DNA of 64,000 bases from Margaritispora aquatica (GCA_007644065.1 VJWN01000010.1:682001-746000), one strand, 5' to 3'; shown: positions 1 to 12,012, numbered from the stretch's first letter. The notes: generated by a model from the letters alone, not told the origin. Numbers and translations: made by a program.

Positions 1-1603
1 TTTGAAGCGCAGCACGATGTATCCGCCCGGGTGGAGGACGAAGGTGTCTCTGCGCATGGGAATGGCGGGGTACACGGTTTGCGTGGCGTTGGTTGAGTCG
101 AAGACGCCGGCGTCGTCGCTTGAGCGGGCGATAGCTTGAAAGGCGTGACCGTGGAGATGGAAAGGATGTTTGCCGGCATCTGGAGCTGGGTTAGCAAATA
201 CATGCGAGTGTTGCGTGGTGATTCGTACCAATGTTGTTGACAACAATGTCAATGATTTGATTCTTTGCAAGGACGTAAGGATGCGAGAACTCTCCATAGA
301 CAAGCGGATTGACTGCATCGGCTCCACTGGTCATGACTGAATACAATGTTGGCACTTTCTGTGGCGTGTACGTAATGTTGTTGAAGAAGGCACTTCCAAC
401 TTATTAGCCATGCACCATCATTTCAAAACAAAGTGTTCATACTATGGTTTTCCGTTTCCGAGATTATCCATTATCACATCAAGGCTGATGACCTGATCAG
501 CTGCGGGGAAGAGAGGCTCTTTATCATATGGAACGAGTGTGAAGTCGTCGAACTCATTAAACTCGCTGATCTCTGCAGGTGCTGGGAGATCCTTAGCCTT
601 GTTGTACACCAACCAGCCAGTGACGTTCCAGTTGAGATCAGTAGGCATGACATCAAACAGATCCTACAGCACGTCAGTCCGAAATCTCGATAGCCTGCGA
701 GAAACACTTACAGTATCCATGCTGCCCACAAAAGCATAGTTTGCAGTGGTTTCATTCTTCATGGTAATCAAGAAACTATACCGTTGAGCGGCAGAGATGT
801 ATAGCATTTCCGCCTCAGCTTGATCAGTATAGATACCGTCGACTTCCACAATTGTCATATTGTGGCCCTCGAACCAGAGATACTGGCCGGCAAAAGCACC
901 AATGTTGACCAAATGGAAGAGGTAAGTCTTTCCCGGTTCGACTGCAATCGTGAAGTTCTGGGTATCGTTCATGAGAGCAGACTGAGGAACGGGCTCAGCA
1001 CCTGTTGGATTTGCTTTGTTCAGGAACTTGGGAATCAGCTCGCGCATCTCCTTGTGATACCAATCTGAGAGCGAGACGGTGAATTCCCCATCGACTTGAC
1101 TCTTGTAGGGGAATTCAGGGTCACTGATGATGAATGGAGCTCTAAGGCCATCTGGGTACTGCCCCTTGTCGTGGGAGTGATACCAATATGTACCCGGTTG
1201 GTTGGCCTGTGAAATTTTAACTACTGGCGTTAATCGATACAATTGACACACTTACAGTGAAATTATAGACGAACTTGGATCCAGCTGGGATGCTACATTG
1301 TGATACCTGAGCTGGGCCATCCATATTTGTGGTACCATTCATGTACAAACCGTGGAAATGGATTGTCGTAGTCTGGTTACCGAGTTGATTGTCGACGTTG
1401 ACGATGACCTGATCACCAACAGTCGCATGCATCACAGGTAGCGGCCATTTTCCATTGATGCCAATCGTTGGTCTCTCGAACATACCATCAGGATTCGCGC
1501 GAACCCAGGTGATATTCCAATCATAAGTGACTGTAGCTGCTGAAGTGATTGTTGCAAACAGCAGAGTACATAAAATAGAGAAGTACGACAGAGAAATCGC
1601 CAT
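1..1603 (-). CDS. FET3: Fet3-type multicopper ferroxidase (3' end outside window)
   Basis: Plasma-membrane multicopper oxidase that oxidises Fe(II) for import by Ftr1. Exons by splice signal and phase: 1603-1256, 1206-712, 663-443, 392-229 and 179-1 (continuing off the window); all introns are 48-50 bp. The N-terminus is a signal peptide of about 21 residues rich in Leu/Phe/Ile. Copper-ligand motifs are present: HFHG near residue 85, WYHSH at the start of exon 2, and HPFHLHGH at the end of the visible part. Several N-glycosylation sequons occur. The final HCHIEWH-type motif and the expected C-terminal membrane anchor lie beyond position 1, so laccase-like relatives cannot be excluded from sequence alone, but the head-to-head iron permease makes Fet3 the best call. 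Confidence 0.9.
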
Positions 1604-1914
1604 TGTGAGAATGTGTCAACTGCTGTCGACAATGTCAAATGTCAATACCAGAGAAGTGATGTGCTTCGAAGCGACGGTCGAAGGGGTTTGAGGGAATTTT
1701 GATCAAAAGAGCCTTTCCCTCTTTCGATGAATATGCGACTTAGGCGCAGAACCTCAAGAATTGGAGAAGTATTGCCACCGGATTCGATGGCGATGACGGA
1801 CTAATCGCGGGATGGCTTGCTCGTGGGATCGACTGTGTGAAACTCTCTGGAAGGGTCAAGTGACAGTCTGGTATCACTTGGATGGTGGAGGGAGGGATGT
1901 TGCGGATCTTTAAG

Positions 1915-1923
1915 ATCAGATAA
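1915..1923 (+). promoter_or_regulatory. Iron-GATA box 1 (ATCAGATAA)
   Basis: Perfect ATCWGATAA match preceded by G, so it fits the extended RATCWGATAA form known for Sre1/SreA repressors. It lies about 310 bp upstream of the ferroxidase start codon. Confidence 0.7.
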
Positions 1924-1980
1924 CTGCAATCAATTGATATCAGCGGGTAGATGATCTGATTAGTTGAGGCCCAAAATGTA

Positions 1981-1989
1981 TTATCAGAT
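1981..1989 (-). promoter_or_regulatory. Iron-GATA box 2 (ATCTGATAA)
   Basis: Perfect ATCWGATAA match on the minus strand, 58 bp from box 1 and about 380 bp upstream of the ferroxidase start. Confidence 0.7.
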
Positions 1990-3080
1990 GAGAATGTCAC
2001 TGAAGGTGTCTCGGTGGTCTGCAGATGAAAGAAATTTGTTAATCTAGCAGGGGACAACAACCCTTGTGAGACCCTTAACAGCTGGTGGTTGCAAATTTGC
2101 GAATAGATGCTGAGAGAGGTCTGGCTGTCAGATATGTTTCACATGGAATAATCTTCTCGATCGGCGGGCAACGGGCAACATGTGGTGCTTGGGTGGTTAT
2201 TCCAGCGGAGGTGCCAAAGTTAAAAGGATGGGATTTCGGCCCAGGTTGTTCTGGTCTTTCTTTTGACTTTGTGGAGTGCACCCTCTCTGGCTTGCTTAGC
2301 TGAATCTTGGCTTCCTTGACGGTTGGGACTCGCTGGAAGCATGAGTCGTCGTCGAATGTTGACAAGAAAAAAGAATATGAATCTTTGCCTTAGATTGATT
2401 TGAACTTCTGCGTGATGCGTTTGGATTGCTGCAGGGGTCTTGGAGGCAAGGGAGAACAAGACAGACCTGTGTTCTGTAGTGGTGTTAGAATTGTAATGGA
2501 TGAGATGTATCTTATGGATTGTTTCTTTCTAGGATGTGATCTTTTTAGAGCGTGACAGAAGAGACATTTACTAGGAGAGATGTGTTGTACAACTCACCTC
2601 AAGGAATTGAAGGGATTTTCATAAAATATTCGAGGGATTTGAAAGTCATTCAATGGGCGGGATACCAAGCGGGCAATCGTATGATTCGGACGACAGGCCT
2701 TGATATGAGTGTGAGGTGGTCCACTCTATCCAGGAAAGAAAAGGGTTTGTCTTGCTTTACCGAGAAAATGGCTTGTATTTCTTTCGGCTGTCGAGGTCGA
2801 ACTGCGAAGGGATTACTCGTACCGCCAAGAGGGTGATCGCCCAAGCCAAGCCCGCGAGAATGGATAAACGGGTCCAACCAGCCAAAAACAAGCACTTCTT
2901 GTCCTCTTTTTCCCTCCCAAACCCAAATGTCAATTTTTTGAGCTCGCCGGCTAAAAAGTTCTTGCAAAGCTTGCCGTTACTTGGCGATGCCGATAATCCT
3001 AGACTGAGCTTAGTGAGTTAGTTGGTAGGTGTGTTTACTGGTATGCTGGTATGCTGGTTAGCTGGGATATTTGCTTTTTG

Positions 3081-3089
3081 TTATCAGAT
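3081..3089 (-). promoter_or_regulatory. Iron-GATA box 3 (ATCTGATAA)
   Basis: Perfect ATCWGATAA match on the minus strand, about 1.24 kb upstream of the FTR1 start codon. Confidence 0.65.
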
Positions 3090-3362
3090 GAGCTTGTGAC
3101 AGATGATAGGCTGGGCACTTCCCATGTCCATGTGCATCTCCTCATCCTTCCTTCTCCTCTTCTTTTTCCTGTTTCTGGAATGAGAGGTGAGGGAAATTCC
3201 ATTTCCAATTTGGATTGCCATTTCCATTTCCGTCCCAGTCATGCCAACAACCCAGCCCACCTTACGTCGCACTACAGTACTGGTATAGACACTAGTGTCT
3301 CGTAACTTCGAAGAGCCGGTCTCGGCCAGTGTGCACAAATCTAAATTAACAGCTGTCTGGCT

Positions 3363-3371
3363 TTATCAGAT
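3363..3371 (-). promoter_or_regulatory. Iron-GATA box 4 (GATCTGATAA)
   Basis: Perfect match including the preferred 5' purine. A CCAAT box lies 30 bp away at 3401-3405 on the same strand. Confidence 0.7.
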
Positions 3372-3481
3372 CCGCATCTTCACGGCACTGTCGCATGGCA
3401 ATTGGCTGCATGTCGTTAATATTACACACAGATCGTGGTGTCTTCATAGTTGTGAGACAAATCCCACGGGCTCGTTTTTTT

Positions 3482-3490
3482 TTATCTGAT
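3482..3490 (-). promoter_or_regulatory. Iron-GATA box 5 (GATCAGATAA) with nearby CCAAT
   Basis: Perfect match including the 5' purine. On the same strand a CCAAT box (3505-3509) precedes the GATC part by 13 bp, close to the spacing of CCAAT-binding-complex/HapX bipartite sites. This suggests repression when iron is plentiful and possible HapX input; the HapX part is inference. Confidence 0.65.
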
Positions 3491-4329
3491 CGTTTCCCGC
3501 GGTCATTGGTTTGGAACTGAGCTGGCTGAGCTGCACAGTTCACAGCTAGGAGTGAGCTTGCAGCAAGCTCTCCTAATTGGTAGCTTGGTGAAGTGGTGGT
3601 TTGCTCAAAAAAAGGTGTTTGGAAAACCTTGTTCCCGTACGCAGCCAAATTCCCACCCAAAGCAAAAGCTGCGTCCCGCCTCGTTCAATTTTGTGCTGTC
3701 ACCTTCTTCACTTCTTCATCGATCCCGCAGCTGCCCAACCTGAGTGACTGAGTGACTGTTCCCCGAGAAGAATCCAAGGTTGACGACGACAGTGACATTC
3801 CAATATCGCCAGTCGGATCCATTTTCCATATCGACACACATCACATACATCACATACACACTTTCTTAATCAGACTGTACCTCGGGAATCGGCATTGCAA
3901 TTTTCCATAGCCGCTCTTTGCTACCATCCTCGACGAATGATCGAAGAAGAAGGACTTGCCGATTGCTAGCACTTCGATGTCCCAGACCAAGTAGTATAGT
4001 GCACATTATTGGTGTGGTGGGAAACATCTCATACCCTGGAAACCCTGCACCGCTCTCACAGGCCCCCACTAAACTTTAATCGTAATCAGATCATTCCCCT
4101 GTTCGATCAACACCTTGGAGACCCACACTCAGGCCACACTGAACCCACATCCCATTCCCGTCATAAAGGAACTGGTGTGTGCCAGAATTCATTCAGAGAG
4201 CCAGAGAGAAGATATCGATTATCTTCAACTCATCGTCACCAATTCCCATTGAGGATCAGCTGACCTCTCTTATATCGTTCTATTTTTCTCGCTTGAGTTG
4301 AGTGTATCTTTCTCACTCCCGACGACGAA

Positions 4330-5629
4330 ATGACGGTCGCAGTCTTCTCAGTTCCCGTCTTCTTCGTGATCTTTCGCGAGACCGTGGAAGTGGGCATCAT
4401 CATATCTGTTTTACTCGCTTTCCTAAAACAGACTCTCGATGGCCCGAGTCGCGATGTTGCAGTCTATAAGAAGCTGCGTAAACAGGTGAGATTTTGTAGA
4501 CCCAACTACTTTACACCCGAGTAATTCTGATTCCCTCGTGTAGGTATGGATGGGTATGGCGACAGGCTTGTTGATCTGCGCTATCATCGGAGGTGCCATT
4601 ATCGGTGTTTTCTATGGCATTGGTACCAATAAATGGTCGTCCGTAGAGTACTACTGGGAAGGAGCATTTGCTATCTTCGCAGCGTGCATTATCACGCTCG
4701 TGGGCGGAGCTCTGCTTCGTGTCTCCAAGATGCAAGAGAAATGGCGTGTCAAGCTGGCCAAGGCGCTCGAAGAAGCCCCACTAGGAATGGTTAAAAGCAG
4801 AAGCGTCAAACGCTGGTTCGAGAAGTACGCTATGTTTGCACTTCCATTCATCACGATCCTGCGAGAAGGTCTTGAAGCTATTGTCTTTGTGACTGGAGTG
4901 ACCTTCGCTGCACCGGGGACATCGATACCTCTCGCTATCTTCATTGGGTTGGTTGCTGGTGTTGCGGTCAACTACTTGCTTTATAAGTAAGTATTTTTCA
5001 AACTCACGAAATGCTCCTTGACTAACCTTAGTCCAGGGGTGGATCAAGTTCAAAGCTTCAATTCTTTCTCGTTGTCTCTACCTGCATCCTATACCTTGTG
5101 GCAGCGGGTCTTTTCTCGAAAGCGGTTTGGTTTTTCCAACAACAAGACTGGAATATTGCTGTAGGAGGTGATGCAGCCGAAACAGGAGCTGGAGCCGGAT
5201 CGTATGATATCGATAACAGTGTATGGCATATCAACGTAAGTCTTCATGATCGTTCATGTTGGAGCATTAGTTAACATCACTTAGTTCGGCAACCCAGAGC
5301 TAAATGGCGGTAGTGGGTGGGGTATCTTCAATGCAATCCTCGGATGGACCAACTCCGCCACCTATGGGTCAGTCATTTCATACAACGTATACTGGATCTT
5401 CGTGATTGCGATGTTTGTCTTGATGAGATTCAAGGAGACCAAGGGATACTATCCAGGTCTGAAGTCATACACCGAGCGCAAGGCATTGAAGAAGCAAGCA
5501 AAGAACAACGCCAAGGTTAGAAATGGAAGCGATAGCCCGGCAAGCAGCCAGCTGTTCGAGGGAAAAGATTCAACTGAGAAGACAGGCGAGGTAGTTCGTG
5601 AAGTGCCATCGAGAACAATCTCAGATTAA
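4330..5629 (+). CDS. FTR1: High-affinity iron permease Ftr1
   Basis: Plasma-membrane Fe(III) permease that takes iron handed over by the Fet3 ferroxidase. Exons: 4330-4485, 4544-4986, 5037-5235 and 5285-5629, giving 380 aa. The two diagnostic iron-binding motifs are RETVE at residues 16-20 in the first membrane helix and REGLE near 159-163. About seven hydrophobic segments are visible, with a loop of WNIAVGG/WHIN character before the last one, followed by a Lys-rich cytosolic tail. Length and motif layout match fungal Ftr1. It is head-to-head with the ferroxidase and shares its promoter. Confidence 0.97.
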
Positions 5630-7423
5630 GTGCTTGGTTTTGGTGGTATATGAGTGAATTCAGGTGTGGATACACTGGTGGTTGGGTTACTTGTGAACGT
5701 GAGGAAATGTTGATAGCATATTTCTGTTGAACTGTGGAAGATGGATTGATGAAATGTTACCTCCATAGTGGGAGAAGAGGCATATATCAGGATTTGTATA
5801 AAGTAATTAAACATTGATACTAAGGAAAGTCCCATCCAGGCTATTCCCTTAAGAAATTATATGCAGGTGCGTTGTATTGGTGAAGAAGACTTGAGGATTC
5901 ACCTCTAGGAAAGTGCAGATTTGCTAGCCACTGGGCCGCATTCATAAACTCAATGCCATAGCGAAACTGCTGTCTTTTGCTGAACTTGAGGCACAGAGAA
6001 TCGTCTCTCTTGGAGCAAGAATTGCGCAATGCTGGGGCAATAATAAACGACTGACTCCGTCATGCTGCATGTATCGGAGGAATTGACATTTCTTACCTAC
6101 CTACGGATGTCAGTCAGCTAGCGCAGAGAGATTGTTCTTTGATGTAACTTACCTTTCCAATCAATGGGAATACATACATGCATGCATACCTCACTCAGTA
6201 AGAGGAGACGTCTGTGTGCTCTTCGGATACATTGATGGATAGACGATGAACTTTTCGATTATCTGCCCTGGCTGGTTCGTGGTGCTTTCTCTATCTTCTT
6301 GATTCTTGATAGAGGCAAAGACTGTCAACGTCAGTAGACGAGCTAGGAATGTTGGTTCTTTGATGACATGCAGACAGGTATGTAAAAGGCTTGACTTCAT
6401 TCGCAATCCGGAGCGAGATTTTTTTTCTGACGATGTTGTTTTGAGGTTGATTCCAGATTCCAGATTGCCGGTTCTTCGCTCTGCTAGAGCATTCCCTTTT
6501 TTTGATCCGAGTTGTACAGTTGTGTTGTCCATTCGAAGCAATAGATAAGTACCTTACCTTAGGTACCGAGGAGGTCGTCTTCGAGGGAGCATACACGTAC
6601 CTTAATGATCTGATTGATTCTTCAAGGCTCCTTCCCTCTCGTCTTCAAACACGGTGCCTACCCTTACCATACTTGTACCTTTACATACCATTTCTCTTGC
6701 ATCTATCACCCACTCTCTGGGAGGTACTTCTACCAACTTAATCCCATTCCATTCCTTCCTTTCCCTCTCACTCTCACTCTATACTCGACATCCAACAAAC
6801 ACAGCAAGCATTATACCAAAAGTAGAAACCAACCATCACGACCTCCCATACCGCATATTCATATTCGCCCGACCCACAAACAAACAACAAGGCAGATCCC
6901 ACGTAAAATAGAAATCCAACCCTGGGTTGACACTCACAGACGACTTATGGGTGGTGGTAAGCAGCTTTCATCGCGCGGTGATTGGTTCGTTGGTTGGCTG
7001 GTCATTAGGCGAGGACGAGTCCGCTTCATTGACTCTAGCCTACCTACCTAGCTACCATGACAACTTGCAAATAAAAATAAAAAAACCCCCCCGGAAACAA
7101 TAAATAAACAAGTCTTCAAAGATAGGTGAGGTTGGAATAAACTCACAGAGAGCCAAGAGCCAAGGAGTCCCGCTGCATGGTCTACCTTTCTTCCTTCCTT
7201 TCATGGATGTGGTGGGGTGTCGTTGTGAATGCGATTCGGTCCCGAGGGAGGGGATCCTGGGGATGTTCTGGTTTGCTTTGTTTGTTTGCTTTGTGAATTA
7301 GAAGGCTGCTTACGTATCCATTGGAAAGATGGACACAGATCGCATAGCAGAGGTGAATAACTCTTCAGCCTTGATATGTTTATTTCTCTATTTCATATTC
7401 TAGATTCTCACAATCAGTTACAT
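5630..7423. other. Convergent intergenic region, no gene seen
   Basis: About 1.8 kb between the 3' ends of FTR1 and COG8. It has low-complexity C/T-rich stretches (about 6640-6800), ACATACATGCATGCATACC repeats near 6170-6190 and an A-run followed by a C-run near 7070-7093. No open frame here has family resemblance or splice structure. Confidence 0.5.
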
Positions 7424-8869
7424 CTACCCCTCCCTCATCCCGACCATAGACTCCAGCTTTCCAGCCATAAGTCTATGTTTCTTAATCACCTCCACCCAAT
7501 CCTCATCCTCATCGTCGCCTTCATCCATCTCCTCATCACCGTCATCAAGTTCATGGAGAAACGCAAGCATCATGCTGAAATCACCTCCCAATCTCCCCAA
7601 ACTGCCTGCACAATACAGGACTTGTGTGAGCAAACTATCTCGACTGCTCTTGTCCCTCACGTTAGGCAGATATCGCCGCAATGTGTCTTCCAACATGCCC
7701 ACTAACTGCAATGGAAACGTGCCTAGTGCGCTAGGCAGAGGTTGCAATGGATCTTCCGGGCCTTTGGGTATGCTCTTGCCAAGATCTTTGAGAATCGCTT
7801 CGTCCTGAGCTGCTGTTGAAGCTGGAAATATCGATCGGTACATTGAGATGATGGCGAAACTCTGCTCTCGGAAGATCTCAATATATCGTTTCAAATAACG
7901 TTCTGTTTGCTGGCCCCCTTCCCACTTCCCTCTGTCCTTGACTGTCACAGTTTCGTCCTTGGAATCTAGCAATCGTGCAGTTTCTTGATCTGCTAGCTCT
8001 CGCAATGGCTCAAGTGCACTAAGCATTTGCTGCAGATTTGCAAGTCGACAAACCAGGAACAGTGAGCCCAATGCCCCCTCTCGACTTGACCCCGCGCTTC
8101 CGATATGTGATGACGAAGATTGCGTAGAATTTGGAACGGGGTCGAGCTCGGGCGCAACACGGCGTAGCCAGGATATTGTCCGCATGGCACTCGCAAGCTT
8201 CAAAGAGTTTGTTCTCAAGCTTGCAATGAGATTGCTCGCCATATCCTGCATTGCCTCTTCTGCTTGCTTCTCCACGCTCGAAATGAGCGGCGATTCTGGG
8301 TATAACGCATGGAGACGTCGGATATGGGCGTTCAAGTCGAGCGCCGATGCATAATTCAAGGTGGCATTCGAAGTTGAGCTCGCAGCAGCTGTGTTCGACG
8401 TGGAGATTGCTGAAGACAGCAAAGTAGGTAGATCCAGTATATCAGATAGCCTGTCGATGTTCCGAGACACTAGCAATGCCTTTCTCCTCCTATCCAGCAG
8501 AGGATTCTCGGATCTGTTGTTGTATGTTTCGCTGAAGTGAATAGCTGCATCGTCGAGCTTCGGCAGTGCATCTCGAAGAGAGGCGGTCGATTGTGCAAGC
8601 ACAGGGAGGGTAGTGCTGAGAGTGGAAAGGTGAGTTGAGGAATCGATGATAGCGTTGTGTGACCGCTTGGAAAGGGCTTGCAGAGACAAAAGGAGGGAAT
8701 GAGTTGTTTGCGCCAGTGACTGGGGCTCGGAGCTTGTCAGTGACGAGAGGGGCAGTGTTGTCAATCGGTTTAGATATGCGTTGGTACTCGGATCTTTGGA
8801 GGATGGGACAGGCCGTGGCGATGCACCGTCAAAGTAGGGAGTAAGCAATTCATAAAGAGGATCTGCCAT
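7424..8869 (-). CDS. COG8: Conserved oligomeric Golgi complex subunit 8 (Dor1-like)
   Basis: Subunit of the COG tethering complex, needed for retrograde vesicle docking at the Golgi. Single exon of 481 aa starting at the ATG 8869-8867. The protein is almost entirely helical and Leu/Ser-rich. It has the Dor1-type N-terminal half (PLSSLTSSEP, heptad-like stretches to about residue 120) and the conserved core around residues 185-220, where ALYPESPLI is followed by a basic SWLRRV segment. The C-terminus has a very acidic run (about residues 444-458) before a basic end. Length agrees with fungal Cog8 proteins. It diverges from the amidohydrolase gene across about 830 bp. Confidence 0.85.
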   Translation of the reverse strand: MADPLYELLTPYFDGASPRPVPSSKDPSTNAYLNRLTTLPLSSLTSSEPQSLAQTTHSLLLSLQALSKRSHNAIIDSSTHLSTLSTTLPVLAQSTASLRDALPKLDDAAIHFSETYNNRSENPLLDRRRKALLVSRNIDRLSDILDLPTLLSSAISTSNTAAASSTSNATLNYASALDLNAHIRRLHALYPESPLISSVEKQAEEAMQDMASNLIASLRTNSLKLASAMRTISWLRRVAPELDPVPNSTQSSSSHIGSAGSSREGALGSLFLVCRLANLQQMLSALEPLRELADQETARLLDSKDETVTVKDRGKWEGGQQTERYLKRYIEIFREQSFAIISMYRSIFPASTAAQDEAILKDLGKSIPKGPEDPLQPLPSALGTFPLQLVGMLEDTLRRYLPNVRDKSSRDSLLTQVLYCAGSLGRLGGDFSMMLAFLHELDDGDEEMDEGDDEDEDWVEVIKKHRLMAGKLESMVGMREG

Positions 8870-9699
8870 GTTTCAATTGCTATTACTGATCTTGGTGGAT
8901 GTGGTTTTGTGGTGTCGAATACCTACCTATTGATTGATGCCCTCTTTGTCTAGGCCGGAACGGATAAACTGTTTGAGCGTGGTTGTACGTTGTACTTTTG
9001 TACTTTTTGTACTTTTGAAGTCGGAGCCGGAAGCACCCAGACGGATCGGAGCCGAGACAAGTTCAAGACCTCAGCCAGCCCAGCAAAGCTCAGCACCTCA
9101 ACACCCTGAGCCTTGAGAGAAAGAAAACTTACCTGCGTAAGGCAAACAAGCCGATCCTTTCCTATTCTGATCAAAAAAATCGCTTTGCCCGCCTTTGTTC
9201 CTGCCTTGTTCCTTTTTGCACCAGTTTCTATCGTCTCCACACCCCAAAAAGTTCCGTTCAGCCCAGAATCCATCGATCTCAATTCTGAACACATCACCGA
9301 GCGAGGGAGGGAGCTAGCACCCCTCACTTTCACAAGCGCGTCATTCCCGTCGAACCTTTTACCTCTTTCTTTTCCCCGCCTTTTTACTGTCGTCCTCCCT
9401 CTCTTATTATAACACACCTCACACGCTCACACGCTCACACGCTCACCCGCTCACCTTTACGCCCTCTTACCCGACTACCTAGCTACCTATCTACCCTACC
9501 TACATACATCTTCATACCTTAGGCGCCAATCGTTTATACACTCCCTTCATGATTGTACTTTAGACAAACTACTGCTGCTACTTGCAATTAGATTGTCTTG
9601 AACCTTCGTTTCCATACTTCGCCTCTCGCCCCCCCCCTTCATAATCACTTTTTTCCATTCAACCTTTACATTCATCCTCACCATTTATCTTCATCAATC
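8870..9699. promoter_or_regulatory. Divergent COG8/amidohydrolase promoter
   Basis: About 830 bp between the two start codons. It is pyrimidine-rich toward the amidohydrolase. A CACACGCT-type octamer is repeated four to five times at about 9417-9455, followed by CTACCTAC/CTACCTAT repeats to 9510. No coding signal was found. Confidence 0.5.
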
Positions 9700-11176
9700 A
9701 TGACTCAATATTCACCAAGGGACGGCAGTCCTGAACTTATGTTCAAGGGTGTCTACATGGCTGGAAAGCCCGAAAATACCCGTTGGGATGTTTGTTGTGC
9801 CAGAGGCATGATCCAGTCTGTTGACGAACACCCGTCCAGCGAATGCGACGCAGACCTGGCTACTCGATTCCTCTGCCCTTCTCTGTGCCATCCGCATATA
9901 CATTTGGATAAAGCTTTCTTGCTCTCACACCCGAGATATGCAGATCTCCAGATTGTGGATGGAGATTTTGCTGAGGCAATGAGGCTGACCAGTAGGTCAC
10001 GATTTTTTTTCATGTCCTGTTATCATTTCTCATTTCAATCATAGGCGAAGCAAAGTCACGCTTTACGCATGACGATCTTATGGAACGTGGCCGCGCTCTG
10101 ATCGAAGAAAGTATCAACTTCGGAGTCACGCACATGAGAGCATTCGTAGAAGTCGATATCGGAGTTCAGTTCAAATGTCTCGATGCAGGCCTCGCCCTCA
10201 AAAAGGAGTTCTCAGACAGATGCTACATCCAAATTTGTGTCTTTGCCCAAGATGCAATCTACAGCTACAAGGACAAGGGTAAGGCCATGGTCAAATTGCT
10301 CGATCGAGCTGCGAACCGAGAGGGTGTTGAAGCCTTTGGAACCACGCCTTATGTCGAAAAGGATGGCGATTTAGCCAAACAAAGAATGAACATCGAGTTC
10401 GCCATTCGAACAGCCAAGAGATACCATCTTCATCTCGACTTTCATATCGATTATAATCTCGATCCCACCAAGGAATGCATCGTCTCCGAGGCACTCGAGT
10501 TGCTTCAGAAATTGGCTTGGCCCTCGAATTGGGACTTAGCCACGTACCGAACAATCGTGTTTGGTCACTGTACCCGACTGACCCTTTTCAAATCGAAGGA
10601 CTGGTTAGCCATCCGCGAGAAAGCTATGGGCCTGCCTATTTCTTTCATCGGTCTGCCAACTTCGGACTTGTTCATGATGGGACGCCCAAGAGAGAACGAA
10701 GAGGGTTGCCAGAGAGTTCGAGGTACTCTTCAGGTGCTTGAGATCATCCAAAAGTACGGAATCAATGCAGCAATTGGTATCAATAATGTCGGCAATGCAT
10801 TTACACCACAAGGAAGCTGTGATCCTCTGAGCCTCGCCAGTATGGGAGTTGGACTATATCAAGCAGCTACCAAAATAGACACAGATTTATTATTGGTGAG
10901 TCCACTGAACCTTCTGCAATTAGGCATGTTCCTATTACTAACAAACGCGTCTAGCAATGTATTTCTAATCGTGCAAAAGTCGCCATGGGAATCAATCTCT
11001 CGTTAGCCTATGAGCTTGAGTTGGATTGTGGAGATCCTGCGGACTTTGTTATCATTGGTGATACTTCTGCCAGCACATACAACTCATTCCGATCAAGAAG
11101 AACGACGCAGGATGTTATTTGTGATCCGACAAAGGAGAGGACCACGGTTTTCAATGGTGAAATTGTCAATTCGTGA
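9700..11176 (+). CDS. Cytosine-deaminase-like amidohydrolase
   Basis: Member of the amidohydrolase metal-dependent TIM-barrel superfamily, closest by eye to CodA/AtzC-type enzymes that hydrolyse C-N bonds of heterocycles. The true substrate is unknown. Exons: 9700-9991, 10045-10895 and 10955-11176 (454 aa); the ATG at 9700 is the first in frame. Metal-binding motifs: HPHIHLDK (His66, His68), FHIDYNLDP (His about 231) and FGHCTRL (His about 272). Where CodA/AtzC have a metal-binding and catalytic Asp, this protein has Asn in GINNVGNAFTP (about residue 344). Either activity is altered or the alignment differs; the rest of the barrel looks intact. Confidence 0.85.
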
Positions 11177-12012
11177 TAGGTGGAGTGCCTGATCACGGCT
11201 TTTGTGTGGCTCACGTGGCTATCTGTGGTCGTTGCTGAGATCATTTCCCGGAATCAGGCTGACTGAGGATATGGGTGGACATGCATGGACATGTTGATTC
11301 ATTTGTACTTTTGGCTGGTGATCGCATTATGCTCCAGAGCGGTGACCTTTGGCGTTGGTTGGTGTTGTCAGGTCGGTAAACATAGATAGCTCAAAGATAG
11401 CTGGCGTTGCTCAGGCATATATTGGTAGAACGAGAGATGGTAAAATTTATCCGTTTGTTGCTAGTCTTTATTATTATACGCTTTTTGCAACTTGTGTCTG
11501 GGGAATGCTGAGTTTCGGGATATTGAGAACTGAGTAGAACTGGGCCTACCATACGAAGAGGTCGGCTGTAGGTAGGCTGTAGGCTAAATATCCGGTAGGA
11601 AGAAGGACCCTGAAATCTGACCCCTCGTGCCTGCGCCACAGATGGATTTTTGTTGGGAAAGTGCTCGAGGCTGAACTTCTTATGAGTGTCTACTCCACAG
11701 TCTCACATCACCTGTACTGTAAGTACGAGACGAGTACCGTACCGTAGTTGCAGTAGTTATCCAGCTATCACATCTCTCCACACGTCCACGGGTTATTCCT
11801 CGAGTCACACCTGCATACTACGCATACTACGCACACTACCTTACCTTACACTACCACCACACCATTCACACCCCCCGACCTCAATCACTCTCTCCTCCGA
11901 GGCGTATTCTGCCTAGAAAAGCAGATCTTATAACTTCCACCAGTTCGCTTTTCACTTCAATCCGCTGCTAGATTGACGACAACATACTCCAAACATCTAT
12001 TGATCGGCTACA
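11177..12012. other. Intergenic, leader of TLC gene
   Basis: About 840 bp. It contains short direct repeats (GGCTGTAGGTAGGCTGTAGGC near 11562-11583, CATACTACGC repeats near 11815) and a C/A-rich probable 5' leader before 12013. No gene seen. Confidence 0.4.

Larger units (their letters stand above)
1604..4329. promoter_or_regulatory. Divergent FET3-FTR1 promoter region
   Basis: This 2.7-kb interval separates the start codons of the ferroxidase and the permease and contains no convincing gene. It carries five perfect ATCWGATAA boxes (listed separately), the consensus of fungal iron-sensing GATA repressors (Sre1/SreA family). CCAAT boxes on the minus strand lie at 3401-3405, 3505-3509 and 3576-3580. 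Roughly one such 9-mer (both W variants, both strands) is expected by chance in the whole 64-kb window, so five here is a strong enrichment. Long pyrimidine-rich stretches near 3700-4300 probably belong to the FTR1 leader. Confidence 0.8.
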
